A stretch of DNA of 64,000 nucleotides from an uncultured Tateyamaria sp. (GCF_947487805.1 NZ_CANKXW010000011.1:62001-126000); one strand, 5' to 3'; positions 17,145-28,095 are shown, counted from the stretch's first letter. Program-made: numbers and translations. The notes: a model not told the origin generated them from the sequence alone.

Positions 17145-20027
17145 ATGGCCGAGCAAAAGAATATCGAGGTGCGCGGCGCGCGCGAGCACAACCTCAAGGG
17201 GATCGACGTGGATATCCCGCGTGATCAGCTGGTGGTGATCACCGGCCTCTCGGGGTCGGGCAAGTCGAGCCTTGCCTTCGACACGATCTATGCCGAGGGG
17301 CAGCGCCGCTATGTGGAATCGCTGTCCGCCTATGCGCGACAGTTCCTCGATATGATGCAAAAGCCGGATGTGGATCACATCTCCGGCCTCAGCCCCGCGA
17401 TTTCCATCGAGCAAAAGACGACGTCAAAGAACCCCCGCTCGACCGTCGGCACCGTGACCGAGATTTACGACTACATGCGGCTGCTCTTTGCCCGTGTCGG
17501 CACGCCCTACAGCCCTGCCACCGGCAAGCCCATCGAGGCGCAGCAGGTGCAGGACATGGTCGACCGCATCATGACGATGGAGGAGGGGACGCGCGCCTAT
17601 CTGCTGGCTCCGATCATCCGCGACCGCAAGGGCGAGTACCGCAAGGAATTCCTGGAGCTGCGCAAGCAGGGGTTCCAGCGGGTCAAGGTGGACGGCGCGT
17701 TTTACGAGTTGGACGAGCCGCCGACGCTGGACAAGAAGTTTCGGCATGACATCGACGTGGTCGTGGACCGGATCGTGGTGCGCGAGGGGCTGGAAACGCG
17801 GTTGGCCGACAGCCTGCGCACCGCGCTGGATCTGGCCGACGGCATTGCCATTCTCGAGACCGCACCGAGTGAGGGTGACCCGGAACGCACGACTTTTTCC
17901 GAGAAATTCGCCTGTCCAGTCAGTGGCTTCACCATCCCCGAGATCGAGCCGCGGCTGTTTTCCTTCAACGCGCCCTTTGGAGCCTGCCCGACCTGCGACG
18001 GGCTGGGGCAGGAGCTGTTCTTTGACGAACGGCTTGTCGTGCCGGACCAGACTTTGAAGGTCTATGACGGGGCCTTGGCGCCTTGGCGCAAGGGCAAATC
18101 CCCGTATTTCCTGCAAACCATCGAAGCGATTGCCAAGCATTACGAGTTCGATCCGCAGACCAAGTGGAAAGACCTGCCGGCCCATGTGAAACAGGTATTT
18201 CTCTATGGCTCCGGCGATGACGAGATCCCGTTTCGCTATGACGAGGGGGGCCGCGTCTATCAGGTCACGCGCGTGTTCGAAGGGGTGATCCCCAACATGG
18301 AACGCCGCTATCGCGAGACGGATTCCAACTGGATCCGCGAGGAATTCGAGCGCTATCAGAACAACCGCCCCTGCGGCGATTGCGGCGGGTTCCGCCTGCG
18401 CCCCGAAGCACTGGCGGTCAAGATCGGGCCGTCAAATGATCCGGATCGTCTGCTGCACGTGGGGCAGGTGGTCGAGATGTCGATCCGCGAAGCCTATGCC
18501 TGGTGCAAGACCGTGCCGGACAACCTGAGCGCCCAGAACAACGAGATTGCGCGCGCGATTCTGAAAGAGATCCGCGAGCGGCTTGGCTTCCTGAATAATG
18601 TTGGACTTGAATATCTTACGATGTCACGTTCAAGTGGCACCTTAAGTGGCGGAGAGAGCCAGCGCATCCGCTTGGCCTCTCAAATCGGGTCGGGCCTGAC
18701 GGGCGTTCTCTATGTCCTCGACGAGCCGTCCATCGGGCTGCACCAGCGCGACAACGATCGCCTGCTTGGAACGCTCAAGAACCTGCGCGATCAGGGCAAT
18801 ACGGTCATCGTGGTCGAACATGACGAAGAGGCGATCCGCGAGGCGGACTACGTTTTTGACATCGGCCCCGGTGCCGGTGTGCACGGCGGTGAGGTTGTGG
18901 CGCATGGCACGCCCGACGTACTGGCGGCAAGCGGGTCGATCACTGGCGACTACCTGTCCGGCAAGCGCGAGATCGCCGTGCCGCTGGAACGCCGCAAGGG
19001 CAAGAAGGGCAAGAAGAAGTTGACCGTGGTCAAGGCCACCGGCAACAACCTGCAAAACGTGACCGTTGATTTTCCGCTGGGCAAGTTCGTCTGCGTCACC
19101 GGCGTGTCAGGCGGGGGCAAGTCCACGCTGACGATCGAAACGCTGTTCAAGACTGCGTCCATGGCGCTGAACGGCGCGCGCCAGACGCCTGCGCCGTGCG
19201 AAACGATCAAGGGCCTCGAACATCTGGACAAGGTGATCGACATCGACCAGCGGCCCATTGGTCGCACACCCCGGTCGAACCCGGCCACGTACACGGGCGC
19301 ATTCACCCCGATCCGCGACTGGTTTGCCGGTCTGCCCGAGGCCAAGGCCCGCGGCTACAAACCCGGGCGGTTCAGCTTCAACGTGAAGGGAGGGCGCTGC
19401 GAAGCGTGTCAGGGCGACGGTGTCATCAAGATCGAGATGCACTTCCTTCCGGATGTCTATGTGGAATGCGAGACCTGCAAGGGCGCGCGCTACAACCGCG
19501 AAACGCTCGAGATCAAGTTCAAGGGCAAGTCCATCGCCGATGTGCTGGACATGACCGTCGAGGATGCGCAGGGCTTTTTCCAGGCCGTGCCGTCGATCCG
19601 CGAAAAGATGGACGCGCTGATGCGTGTGGGCCTTGGCTACATCAAGGTGGGCCAGCAGGCCACGACCCTGTCAGGGGGCGAGGCGCAGCGGGTCAAACTG
19701 TCGAAAGAGCTCAGCAAACGCTCCACGGGTCGGACGCTCTATATCCTCGACGAGCCGACCACGGGTCTGCATTTCGAGGATGTGCGCAAGCTCTTGGAAG
19801 TGCTGCATGAATTGGTTGATCAAGGGAATTCGGTTGTCGTGATCGAACACAATCTCGACGTGGTGAAAACCGCCGACCACATCATCGACATCGGCCCCGA
19901 GGGTGGCGATGGCGGCGGCAAGGTCGTGGCCACAGGCACACCGGAACAGGTGGCAGAAATCGCAGAAAGCTACACAGGCCACTACCTCAAACCGATGCTG
20001 CAACCGCGCAAGGTGGCGGCGGAGTGA
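17145..20027 (+). CDS. uvrA: Excinuclease ABC subunit A
   Basis: The 960-residue DNA-damage recognition ATPase of nucleotide excision repair, acting with UvrB and UvrC. Two ABC-type ATPase modules are complete: first Walker A GLSGSGKS (34-41), first signature LSGGESQR, second Walker [10 protein letters not shown], second signature LSGGEAQR. Cys-rich zinc modules are seen at CPTCDG, CGDCGG and [16 protein letters not shown]. Start chosen at 17145 (family-type N-terminus [19 protein letters not shown]) after a G-rich site. A GTTC-N7-GTTC box upstream predicts LexA control. Confidence 0.98.
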   Translation: MAEQKNIEVRGAREHNLKGIDVDIPRDQLVVITGLSGSGKSSLAFDTIYAEGQRRYVESLSAYARQFLDMMQKPDVDHISGLSPAISIEQKTTSKNPRSTVGTVTEIYDYMRLLFARVGTPYSPATGKPIEAQQVQDMVDRIMTMEEGTRAYLLAPIIRDRKGEYRKEFLELRKQGFQRVKVDGAFYELDEPPTLDKKFRHDIDVVVDRIVVREGLETRLADSLRTALDLADGIAILETAPSEGDPERTTFSEKFACPVSGFTIPEIEPRLFSFNAPFGACPTCDGLGQELFFDERLVVPDQTLKVYDGALAPWRKGKSPYFLQTIEAIAKHYEFDPQTKWKDLPAHVKQVFLYGSGDDEIPFRYDEGGRVYQVTRVFEGVIPNMERRYRETDSNWIREEFERYQNNRPCGDCGGFRLRPEALAVKIGPSNDPDRLLHVGQVVEMSIREAYAWCKTVPDNLSAQNNEIARAILKEIRERLGFLNNVGLEYLTMSRSSGTLSGGESQRIRLASQIGSGLTGVLYVLDEPSIGLHQRDNDRLLGTLKNLRDQGNTVIVVEHDEEAIREADYVFDIGPGAGVHGGEVVAHGTPDVLAASGSITGDYLSGKREIAVPLERRKGKKGKKKLTVVKATGNNLQNVTVDFPLGKFVCVTGVSGGGKSTLTIETLFKTASMALNGARQTPAPCETIKGLEHLDKVIDIDQRPIGRTPRSNPATYTGAFTPIRDWFAGLPEAKARGYKPGRFSFNVKGGRCEACQGDGVIKIEMHFLPDVYVECETCKGARYNRETLEIKFKGKSIADVLDMTVEDAQGFFQAVPSIREKMDALMRVGLGYIKVGQQATTLSGGEAQRVKLSKELSKRSTGRTLYILDEPTTGLHFEDVRKLLEVLHELVDQGNSVVVIEHNLDVVKTADHIIDIGPEGGDGGGKVVATGTPEQVAEIAESYTGHYLKPMLQPRKVAAE

Positions 20028-20031
20028 TCAG

Positions 20032-20062
20032 CGCGGCGCGGACCGGATGTGCCCGCGCCGCG
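20032..20062. terminator. GC-rich hairpin between uvrA and the convergent small gene
   Basis: A perfect 10-bp stem (CGCGGCGCGG/CCGCGCCGCG) with an 11-nt loop, just after the uvrA stop. No T tract follows on either strand, so it may only stabilise 3' ends. Confidence 0.35.
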
Positions 20063-20067
20063 ATGGA

Positions 20068-20397
20068 TCAATTCAGGACGGCGGCGGCTGCGCCGATCAG
20101 GTCAAGGACTTCGCGTGTGTCGCGGTCCACCCGGAACACGTTGTCACCCACACGGTAATACGTCTGACCTTCAGGCAGCCCATAGCGCCCCGGATCGCGG
20201 ATGATGATGTAATCGCCCGTGATCACATCGCCCCGTTGGTATCCTGTCGACGGATTGGCCGCTTTTTTGGCCTGTCCCGGAGGCACGCAGGGCACAGCCT
20301 TTTTCGCCAGTCCCGGCGGGCATCCCTTGGGTGCGGCCTGCGCCGCGCCTGCGAGGGCCATGGACAGCGATGCGGTGACGAGTAGCGTTTTCAACAT
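20068..20397 (-). CDS. Small exported protein, RcnB-like C-terminus
   Basis: A 109-residue protein with a signal peptide (MLKTLLVTASLSMALAGAAQA), then a Pro/Lys/Cys segment with two Cys (CPPGLAKKAVPC) and a C-terminal part (YYRVGDNVFRVDRDTREV) resembling the end of RcnB-type periplasmic proteins. Function is unknown. AAAGGAG precedes the ATG at good spacing. It is convergent with uvrA; there is no reason to link it to DNA repair. Confidence 0.75.
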   Translation of the reverse strand: MLKTLLVTASLSMALAGAAQAAPKGCPPGLAKKAVPCVPPGQAKKAANPSTGYQRGDVITGDYIIIRDPGRYGLPEGQTYYRVGDNVFRVDRDTREVLDLIGAAAAVLN

Positions 20398-20483
20398 GTG
20401 ATTCTCCTTTGCTCAGGAGGTAAACGCACAGGCCCCGCAATTGTTCATTTGTGGACGAGGTGCGCGGAAAACCGCGGGGCCCG

Positions 20484-22397
20484 TCAGGGTCGTCCGCGGT
20501 CGACAAAGCGCGGCAACATCGCCGAGAAATCCTTGCCCTTGCCGCCTTCGTCCTCGACGAACTGCCGATAGAGCGCAAGCGCGGCCTGTCCCATCGGCGT
20601 GTCCGCATCCGCGGCCTCTGCCGCCTGCTGGCTGAGGCCCAGATCCTTGAGCATCAATTCCGCTGCAAATCCCGGGGTATAGCCATTATCGGCCGGGCTG
20701 GTCGGTCCGACACCGGGTGCGGGGCAATAGGCGTTCATGGTCCAGCTATAGCCCGACGAGGTGCTGACCACATCAAACATCTTTTGCCGGTCAAGACCCA
20801 GCTTGTCGGCCAGCGCAAATGCCTCGCAGGTGGCGATCATGGTCACGCCAAGGATCATGTTGTTGCAGATCTTGGCCGCCTGACCGGCACCGGCATCGCC
20901 GCAATGCACGGCCTTTTGCCCCATGATGTCAAAAAGTGGCTCGGCCGCCTCGAACGCCGCCGTGCTGCCGCCTGCCATAAAGGTCAGCGAGCCGCCTGCC
21001 GCGCCGCCGATCCCGCCGGACACCGGCGCGTCCACGCATCCCACACCCGCCGCATCCGCCTGGGCCGCAACGGCGCGGGCGCTGTCTACATCCACGGTCG
21101 AACAGTCGATCAGCGTGGCCCCTTGGGACATGGCCGGGATAACCTCGGCGGCGACGGCGCGCAGGATATCGCCATTGGGCAGCATGGTGATCACAATGTC
21201 TCGGCCCGCTGCGGCCTCGGCGGCACTTGCCGCCATCGCCATGCCCGCAGGCCCGGTGCCCGTCACGTCAAAGCCGGTCACTGCGTGGCCCGCCTGTGCC
21301 AGGTTCACCGCCATGGGCGCGCCCATGTTCCCCAGCCCGATAAATCCGATCTTCATCCCCGTTCCTCCCAGGTTGAGCGCCAATTTCCCCAGCGGCATCA
21401 ACATCTTGCTGATCGCGGTGGGGGGCACGTTCTGATCCGCATATTGCCAGTTCGGACTACGGTCCTTGTCGATGATCGCCGCGCGGATCCCTTCGAGGAA
21501 ATCGCCATGCTCCATCGCGCGGGCGGTAAAACGGTATTCGAGGTCCAGCGCCTTTTCCAGCGTCAGGGACGGACCGCGCAGCCGGTGCAGCGTTTCAATC
21601 GCGCAGGCCATCGACAGAGGGCTGTTGCGGCCCATCCGCTTGAGCGTGTCGCGGGCGAAATCACTGTCCTCGGCACGCAGCGTCGTCAGGATGTCGGACA
21701 GGGACGCGCCGTGGAAGTGGCGGTCGATATCGGCCATTGCGGCCTGCAAGGGGCCGGGGGCAGGGGCGGTGGCCGCATCGGTGACGCAAGCGACATCGCC
21801 CGTCTGCTCCAGTGTCGTGATCAGGGCGGGCCAGCGGTCTTCGGCGATGTAGTGATCGGCAAAGCCCGCGAATATCGCGTCACCTGCATTCATGCGTGCC
21901 GCCGTGGTGCCCAGATATTCGCCCAAACGGCCCGGCGCGAGGGCCAGCATCAGCGACCCGCCCACATCCGGCACCAAACCGATGCCGCATTCCGGCATGG
22001 CGATCTGGCTGGTGTCGCCCACGATCCGGTGCGATCCGTGGCACCCGATGCCCACACCGCCACCCATAGTGAACCCTTGCAAGAAGCTGACGACAGGCTT
22101 GGGATAGTGAAAGATCTTGTGGTTCAGGCGGTATTCATCCGCCCAGAACTTTTGGCCATAGGCAAAGTCGCCCTTGGTGCCGGTCTCGTAGAGTTCCGCG
22201 ATATCCCCGCCCGAGCAAAACGCGCGGTCGCCTTCGGCATCGATCACAACCAGTTTGACCGCGCTGTCATTGGCCCATGCGTCCATCGCCGCCTCGATGG
22301 CGACGCACATCTCGTAGGTCATGGCATTGAGCGCGTGCGCCCGTTGCAGGGTGATGCGGCCCGCGTGGCCGGTGATGCGGATGGAGATGTCAGTCAT
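20484..22397 (-). CDS. Fused 3-hydroxyisobutyryl-CoA hydrolase / 3-hydroxyisobutyrate dehydrogenase
   Basis: One uninterrupted 637-codon frame joins two enzymes of consecutive steps in valine breakdown. Residues 1-347 are a crotonase-fold 3-hydroxyisobutyryl-CoA hydrolase: SGGDI oxyanion region, GGGVGIG, and the hydrolase-type MPECGIGLVPDVGGS with Glu136 and Asp144. Residues 348-637 are a complete 3-hydroxyisobutyrate dehydrogenase (mmsB type): GLGNMG, DCSTVD, GGIGGAAGGSLTFMAGG and Lys509 in AGAGQAAKICNNM. A GGGAGGA ribosome binding site precedes the internal Met348, so a separate dehydrogenase could also be made. Last gene of the mmsA operon; its start overlaps the preceding small membrane gene (ATGA). 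A sequencing indel at the junction cannot be excluded. Confidence 0.85.
   Translation of the reverse strand: MTDISIRITGHAGRITLQRAHALNAMTYEMCVAIEAAMDAWANDSAVKLVVIDAEGDRAFCSGGDIAELYETGTKGDFAYGQKFWADEYRLNHKIFHYPKPVVSFLQGFTMGGGVGIGCHGSHRIVGDTSQIAMPECGIGLVPDVGGSLMLALAPGRLGEYLGTTAARMNAGDAIFAGFADHYIAEDRWPALITTLEQTGDVACVTDAATAPAPGPLQAAMADIDRHFHGASLSDILTTLRAEDSDFARDTLKRMGRNSPLSMACAIETLHRLRGPSLTLEKALDLEYRFTARAMEHGDFLEGIRAAIIDKDRSPNWQYADQNVPPTAISKMLMPLGKLALNLGGTGMKIGFIGLGNMGAPMAVNLAQAGHAVTGFDVTGTGPAGMAMAASAAEAAAGRDIVITMLPNGDILRAVAAEVIPAMSQGATLIDCSTVDVDSARAVAAQADAAGVGCVDAPVSGGIGGAAGGSLTFMAGGSTAAFEAAEPLFDIMGQKAVHCGDAGAGQAAKICNNMILGVTMIATCEAFALADKLGLDRQKMFDVVSTSSGYSWTMNAYCPAPGVGPTSPADNGYTPGFAAELMLKDLGLSQQAAEAADADTPMGQAALALYRQFVEDEGGKGKDFSAMLPRFVDRGRP
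21354..21372 (-). promoter_or_regulatory. mmsB: Internal ribosome binding site and start for the dehydrogenase half
   Basis: Read leftward, GGGAGGA followed by a short spacer and ATG at 21356. The ATG begins exactly at the conserved dehydrogenase N-terminus (MKIGFIGLGNMG) and would give a normal 290-residue enzyme ending at 20484. Confidence 0.6.
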
Positions 22398-22731
22398 CGG
22401 ATTTTCAGTTTCTTCTCAAGTGTTGTGACCCGCAACTGTGCATCCGCTGCTCCTTTGACACTAAAGTTTCGTACCGCAATGACAAAAAGCCAGGCACCAA
22501 ACGTAAACCAGAACAAAGAATAGACTGCATTGACCCAAATTCGAAGGTTCACTCTATCAGCGTCAAAAAGCAGTACGTCCAAAGTCACAAACGTAAAAAA
22601 TGTGACGATAAACGCCGGAAAGGCCACCGTCATTATCCGAAACAGCATTAACTGCTGTAGCCCCAAGACGATGGGTCTTGTGATCCACAGTTCGACTCGC
22701 CACGCCAAATTTTGAAGAAATTTCATGCTAC

Positions 22732-22735
<4 letters not shown>
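22394..22735 (-). CDS. Unknown small membrane protein in the valine operon
   Basis: A 113-residue protein of unknown family. It has a short head, then hydrophobic segments at about 31-52 and 67-89, and a charged C-terminal tail (TTLEKKLKIR) that may form a short coiled coil. It is tightly embedded: four-base ATGA overlaps on both sides with the acyl-CoA dehydrogenase and the fused hydrolase gene. Base composition is out of place: 49 of 120 bases are G or C in 22501-22620 (41%), against 34 of 60 (57%) in 22861-22920 of its neighbour. This suggests a recent insertion into the operon. No function is proposed. Confidence 0.7.
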
Positions 22736-23874
<1,139 letters not shown>

Positions 23875-23935
23875 GATGCCTCCCTTCGTGCTGTGTCATG
23901 AATTGAACGCACGTTAAATTCCGATGTTTGCGAGA

Positions 23936-24370
23936 CTATTGCAAGGCCGGTCCGTCCACCGCGGCCAAGAGGGCGGGGATCGATGTCTCAGACTGGCCCA
24001 GCATGGCAAGCGCCTGCGCCTCGGATTCCTGCACCATCGGCACAACCGCATCCACATCGTCCCAGGATTTCAGAAACAGCGCGGCCAGCTCCTGCCCGAT
24101 CGGGGTCGGGGCCACATAGACCACCAGCGACTGGGTACCCGAATTGGCAAACCGTCCTGCCTTGGACGCCTGCATGAGCATGAACGCCACATAGTCACGT
24201 TCGTAATCGGTCAGTTGGGTCAGATCGACCAGCTGTTTCTGTCCGTGGGCAAAGTTGGGGTGGGACACATAGGCTTTGGTCGCCTCCACCGTGTCACGAA
24301 TGGCGGCCATTCCGGAATACCGGACCACGACAAGGCCGCGATCCGGGAATATGTGGAACCCTACGGGCAT
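23936..24370 (-). CDS. Conserved protein of unknown function in the valine operon
   Basis: A 144-residue soluble protein with no signal peptide or membrane segment. The pattern of alternating beta strands and helices (IFPDRGLVVVRYSG, then AHGQKQLVDLTQLTDYE) loosely resembles STAS/SpoIIAA-like folds, but I cannot assign it. It begins one base after the mmsA stop codon, so it is co-translated with mmsA and probably part of the operon. A regulatory or accessory role is only a guess from position. Confidence 0.75.
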   Translation of the reverse strand: MPVGFHIFPDRGLVVVRYSGMAAIRDTVEATKAYVSHPNFAHGQKQLVDLTQLTDYERDYVAFMLMQASKAGRFANSGTQSLVVYVAPTPIGQELAALFLKSWDDVDAVVPMVQESEAQALAMLGQSETSIPALLAAVDGPALQ

Positions 24371-24371
24371 G

Positions 24372-25871
24372 TTACTCCATCACGGGAATCGAGAATTCTC
24401 CGCCTTCCTTGATGCCCGAAGGCCAGCGCGCTGTCACGGTTTTGGTGCGGGTATAGAACTTGAACGCATCTGGCCCGTGCTGGTTGAGGTCGCCAAAGAC
24501 GGATTTTTTCCAGCCACCAAAGGTGTGATAGGCCAGCGGCACCGGGATGGGCACATTGATGCCCACCATGCCGATGTTGATCCGGTTGGCAAAGTCGCGG
24601 GCCGTGTCGCCGTCGCGGGTAAAGATCGCGGTGCCGTTGCCGTATTCATGGTCCATGGCGAGGCCAATCGCCTCTTCGTAGGTCTGGGCGCGCACGGTGG
24701 TCAGCACTGGGCCAAAGATCTCGTGCTTGTAGATGTCCATGTCGGGCGTCGCGCGGTCAAAGAGGTGGGGCCCGACAAAATATCCCTCTTCATACCCCTG
24801 CAACTTGAAATCGCGCCCGTCGACGACCAGTTCGGCCCCCTGGTCGATGCCGGTTTGCACCAGACGTTCGATATTGGCCTTGGCCGCCGCCGTCACGACG
24901 GGGCCGTAATCGACGTCATTGCCTGCGGTATAAGGGCCCACTTTCAGCTTTTCGATCCGCGGCACCAGCGCCTCGATCAAACGGTCGGCGGTCTCATCTC
25001 CCACAGGCACCGCCACGGAAATCGCCATGCAGCGTTCGCCAGCCGCCCCGTATCCCGCACCCACCAACGCATCTGCCGCCTGATCCATGTCCGCATCTGG
25101 CATGACGATCATGTGGTTCTTGGCGCCGCCGAAACACTGCACCCGTTTGCCGTTCGCACAGCCCGTGGCATAGATGTATTCCGCAATCGGCGTTGATCCG
25201 ACAAATCCGATGGACTGGATCACGTCGTTGTGCAGGATCGCATCGACCGCCTCCTTGTCGCCGTTCACGACTTGCAGGATACCTTTGGGCAGGCCCGCTT
25301 CTTCCATCAGTTCGGCCAGCATCAGCGGCACGGATGGATCGCGTTCGGAGGGTTTGAGGATAAAGGCGTTGCCGCACGCAATGGCGGGCGCAAACATCCA
25401 CATCGGGATCATCGCCGGAAAGTTGAAGGGCGTGATGCCCGCCGTGACACCAAGCGCCTGGCGCATGGAATACATGTCGATGCCGGGGCCCGCGCTGTCG
25501 GTGTATTCGCCCTTCAGCAGATGCGGCGCGCCGATGCAGTATTCGACCACTTCCAGCCCGCGCTGCACGTCACCGGCTGCATCGGGCAGTGTCTTGCCAT
25601 GTTCGCGGGACAAGGCCTCGGCCAGCTTGTCCATGTCGCGGTTCAGCAGGGCCACGAATTTCATCATCACCCGCGCCCGGCGTTGCGGGTTCACCGCGGC
25701 CCAGGCCGGTTGCGCCTTGGCGGCGATCTCCACGGCGGCGTTGATCTCGTCGGTCGAGGCCAGCGGCACCTTGGCTTGCACCTCGCCCGTGGCCGGGTTC
25801 ATCACATCCGCAAACCGGCCAGACGTGCCCTTGGTGTGCGTGCCATCGATATAGTGGGTCAGCTCTTGCAT
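24372..25871 (-). CDS. mmsA: CoA-acylating methylmalonate-semialdehyde dehydrogenase
   Basis: A 499-residue aldehyde dehydrogenase superfamily enzyme converting methylmalonate semialdehyde to propionyl-CoA with CO2 release, the last step of valine (and thymine) breakdown. Seen: ITPFNFPAMIPMWMF, the GGAKNHMIVMPDAD block, catalytic Cys281 in GAAGERCMAIS, and the EIFGPVL region. GAAGERCMA rather than a plain ALDH Cys loop supports the CoA-dependent subfamily. It is first in the operon and divergent from a LysR gene, with two palindromic sites in the 126-bp gap. Confidence 0.96.
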   Translation of the reverse strand: MQELTHYIDGTHTKGTSGRFADVMNPATGEVQAKVPLASTDEINAAVEIAAKAQPAWAAVNPQRRARVMMKFVALLNRDMDKLAEALSREHGKTLPDAAGDVQRGLEVVEYCIGAPHLLKGEYTDSAGPGIDMYSMRQALGVTAGITPFNFPAMIPMWMFAPAIACGNAFILKPSERDPSVPLMLAELMEEAGLPKGILQVVNGDKEAVDAILHNDVIQSIGFVGSTPIAEYIYATGCANGKRVQCFGGAKNHMIVMPDADMDQAADALVGAGYGAAGERCMAISVAVPVGDETADRLIEALVPRIEKLKVGPYTAGNDVDYGPVVTAAAKANIERLVQTGIDQGAELVVDGRDFKLQGYEEGYFVGPHLFDRATPDMDIYKHEIFGPVLTTVRAQTYEEAIGLAMDHEYGNGTAIFTRDGDTARDFANRINIGMVGINVPIPVPLAYHTFGGWKKSVFGDLNQHGPDAFKFYTRTKTVTARWPSGIKEGGEFSIPVME

Positions 25872-25927
25872 GGAATCCTCCTGCGTCGCGGGGCGACAGT
25901 GCGTGTAATGTTGGGCGCAGGATAGTC

Positions 25928-25940
25928 TTGCAAAATGCGC
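25928..25940. promoter_or_regulatory. Upstream half of a paired LysR-type operator
   Basis: TTGCA-AAA-TGCGC, an imperfect copy of the downstream palindrome TTTGCA-AAAA-TGCAAA, with matching half-sites spaced 42 bp apart (about four helical turns). Lies between mmsA and the LysR gene. Confidence 0.45.
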
Positions 25941-25968
25941 TGTAAAAGGGGCATCTGGGCAAAATCAC

Positions 25969-25984
25969 TTTGCAAAAATGCAAA
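25969..25984. promoter_or_regulatory. Perfect palindrome before the LysR gene
   Basis: TTTGCA (25969-25974), AAAA, TGCAAA (25979-25984). It ends 13 bp before the LysR start codon, so binding there could also give autorepression. Confidence 0.5.
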
Positions 25985-25997
25985 ACGAGGGCGCGCC

Positions 25998-26936
25998 ATG
26001 GATATGAATTGGGACGATCTGCGGCTGTTTCTGGCGGTGGCGCGGGCGGAAACCCTGTCGGGGGCCAGCAAGACGACGCGGCTGGATGCGGCGACGCTGG
26101 GGCGGCGCGTGGCGCGGCTGGAACGGGATCTGAACGCGGCGCTCTTTGTGAAAACGCCGCAGGGCTATGCGCTGACGGAACCGGGCCAGCAATTGCTGCG
26201 CAGCGCCGAAGCGGCCGAGACCGCAATGCGCACGGCCGCCGAGGGGATCGCCGCGAACCGGGGGGCCGACGGCGCCGAAGGTCCGTCGGCGGCGCTGGCG
26301 GGGCAGGTGCGGATCGGTGCGCCCGATGGCTGTGCGAACTACCTCTTGCCGCAGGTCTGCGCCCGCATCACCGAGGCGCATCCTGCACTCGACATCCAGA
26401 TCGTCGCCCTGCCGCGCGTTGTGAACCTGTCGCGGCGCGAGGCGGATTTTGCCATCGGGGTCAGTGCGCCCAGCGGTGGGCGTCTGACCGTGCAACGGAT
26501 CACCGACTACAGCCTGCACTTCGCGGCCAGCAGCGAATATCTCGCGACGGCCGCGCCGCTGGACACACTGGCGGACCTGCGCAACCACCGCATTGTCGGC
26601 TATATCCCCGACATGATCTTTGATCAGGAACTCGACTACCTCGCCAATGCCGGCGTGACGCGCGTGGCACTCGCGTCGAACTCGGTTGCGGTGCAGCTGA
26701 ACCTGCTGCGGCAGAGCGGCGGGGTCGGGGTTGTTCACGACTTTGCACTGGCCCACGTGCCCGGTATGCGCCGCGTTCTGGAACATGTGTTTTCCATTCA
26801 GCGCAGTTTTTACCTGATCCGTCACGCGTCCGATCAGGGCCATGGCCGTCTGGAACGGATTGCGCGCTTGCTGGTCCAGGGGCTGAAGGCCGAGGTTGGG
26901 CTGCTGGAGGCTGCTATTATGGAAAATATGAAGTAA
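25998..26936 (+). CDS. LysR family regulator, probably of the valine operon
   Basis: A 312-residue LysR-type transcriptional regulator: N-terminal winged helix (about 5-65, WDDLRLFLAVARAETLSGAS) and a C-terminal effector-binding domain. The HTH is atypical for LysR in having TTRLDAATLGRRVARLE, a variant seen in many alphaproteobacterial LysR proteins. Start at 25998 after GAGG; a longer frame would run through the operator. It is divergent from mmsA, the usual layout for a LysR regulator and its target, so a role in valine or methylmalonate-semialdehyde control is a reasonable inference. Confidence 0.88.
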   Translation: MDMNWDDLRLFLAVARAETLSGASKTTRLDAATLGRRVARLERDLNAALFVKTPQGYALTEPGQQLLRSAEAAETAMRTAAEGIAANRGADGAEGPSAALAGQVRIGAPDGCANYLLPQVCARITEAHPALDIQIVALPRVVNLSRREADFAIGVSAPSGGRLTVQRITDYSLHFAASSEYLATAAPLDTLADLRNHRIVGYIPDMIFDQELDYLANAGVTRVALASNSVAVQLNLLRQSGGVGVVHDFALAHVPGMRRVLEHVFSIQRSFYLIRHASDQGHGRLERIARLLVQGLKAEVGLLEAAIMENMK

Positions 26937-27094
26937 ATCAGCGGTTAAACGTAGGAAATTCACGTGATGCCACAGGTTGAATGGGCCGCAATCCAGACCA
27001 GCGGCTGCACGCCTGTGGCGAACACAAGGCTTGACACGACACCGTTCCGCGCCCGACGCTGGGTCACGGAAATGTCAACGCGAGGGCCCAGACC

Positions 27095-27529
27095 ATGCTT
27101 GTCCACCAGATTCTCAAGTCGAAATCCGACGATGCCGTCGTCACCGTCCCACCGGGCACAAAGGTGTCGGACGCGGCAAAGATCCTGGCGGAACGCAAGA
27201 TCGGGACGGTTGTCGTCTCGGCCGATGGCCAGACCGCTGACGGCATCCTGTCGGAACGCGACATCGTGCGCGTGCTGGCCAAGCGTGGCGGCGTCATCCT
27301 CAACGATCCGGTCGACAGCTTCATGACCTCGAAACTCGTCACCTGCAGCCGCGAGGACAGCGCCGATTCCGTCCTGCAAAAGATGACCGAGGGCCGGTTC
27401 CGCCACATGCCCGTCCTCGAAGGGGGCCAGTTGGTCGGCCTCATCACTCTGGGCGACGTGGTCAAGGCGCGCCTGACCGAACTGGCGATGGAAAAGGACG
27501 CCCTGCAAGGGATGATCATGGGCCACTGA
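27095..27529 (+). CDS. Tandem CBS-domain protein
   Basis: A 144-residue protein made almost entirely of two CBS domains (about 8-63 and 73-130), a module that binds adenine nucleotides. Seen: TVVVSADGQTADGILSERDIVR in the first and FRHMPVLEGGQLVGLITLGDVV in the second. Stand-alone CBS proteins are usually regulatory; the partner is unknown. GAGGG precedes the ATG. It is followed by coaD after 64 bp on the same strand. Confidence 0.9.
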   Translation: MLVHQILKSKSDDAVVTVPPGTKVSDAAKILAERKIGTVVVSADGQTADGILSERDIVRVLAKRGGVILNDPVDSFMTSKLVTCSREDSADSVLQKMTEGRFRHMPVLEGGQLVGLITLGDVVKARLTELAMEKDALQGMIMGH

Positions 27530-27593
27530 GCGCGCTTGCATTCGCAGCCCCGAAATGGTGGATTGCGATGAAAGACGACTGACGGAGCCGCCC

Positions 27594-28085
27594 ATGCGTA
27601 TCGGCCTATACCCCGGAACCTTCGATCCCATCACGCTGGGGCATATCGACATCATACGCAGGGCCAGCCCGATGGTGGACAGGCTGGTGATCGGCGTGGC
27701 CATCAACCGCGACAAGGGGCCGTTGTTCGATCTGGAGGCCCGCGTCGCCATGATCGAGGCCGAATGCGCCAAGCTGAGCGCGCAGACGGGCACCGAGATC
27801 GTCGCCCACCCGTTCGAGAACCTGCTGATCGACTGCGCCCGCGATGTGGGCGCGCAGATCATCTTTCGCGGCCTGCGGGCCGTTGCGGATTTCGAATATG
27901 AATTCCAGATGGTCGGCATGAACCGCAAGCTCGATGACAGCATCGAAACCGTGTTCCTGATGGCCGAGGCCGAGCATCAGGCGATTGCCTCCAAACTCGT
28001 CAAGGAAATCGCCCGTCTGGGTGGGGATGTCAGCAAATTCGTGACACCACTGGTCAATGATGCGCTCAAGGAGCGGTTTGGCTGA
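27594..28085 (+). CDS. coaD: Phosphopantetheine adenylyltransferase
   Basis: A 163-residue nucleotidyltransferase making dephospho-CoA from 4'-phosphopantetheine and ATP. Seen: the N-terminal GLYPGTFDPITLGH with the TxGH nucleotide motif (Thr14, His17), the RGLRAVADFEYEFQM region, and the C-terminal SKLVKEIARLGGDVSKFV. The start at 27594 gives the canonical N-terminus MRIGLYPGTFDP. Confidence 0.96.
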   Translation: MRIGLYPGTFDPITLGHIDIIRRASPMVDRLVIGVAINRDKGPLFDLEARVAMIEAECAKLSAQTGTEIVAHPFENLLIDCARDVGAQIIFRGLRAVADFEYEFQMVGMNRKLDDSIETVFLMAEAEHQAIASKLVKEIARLGGDVSKFVTPLVNDALKERFG

Positions 28086-28095
28086 CGCGCCGCGG

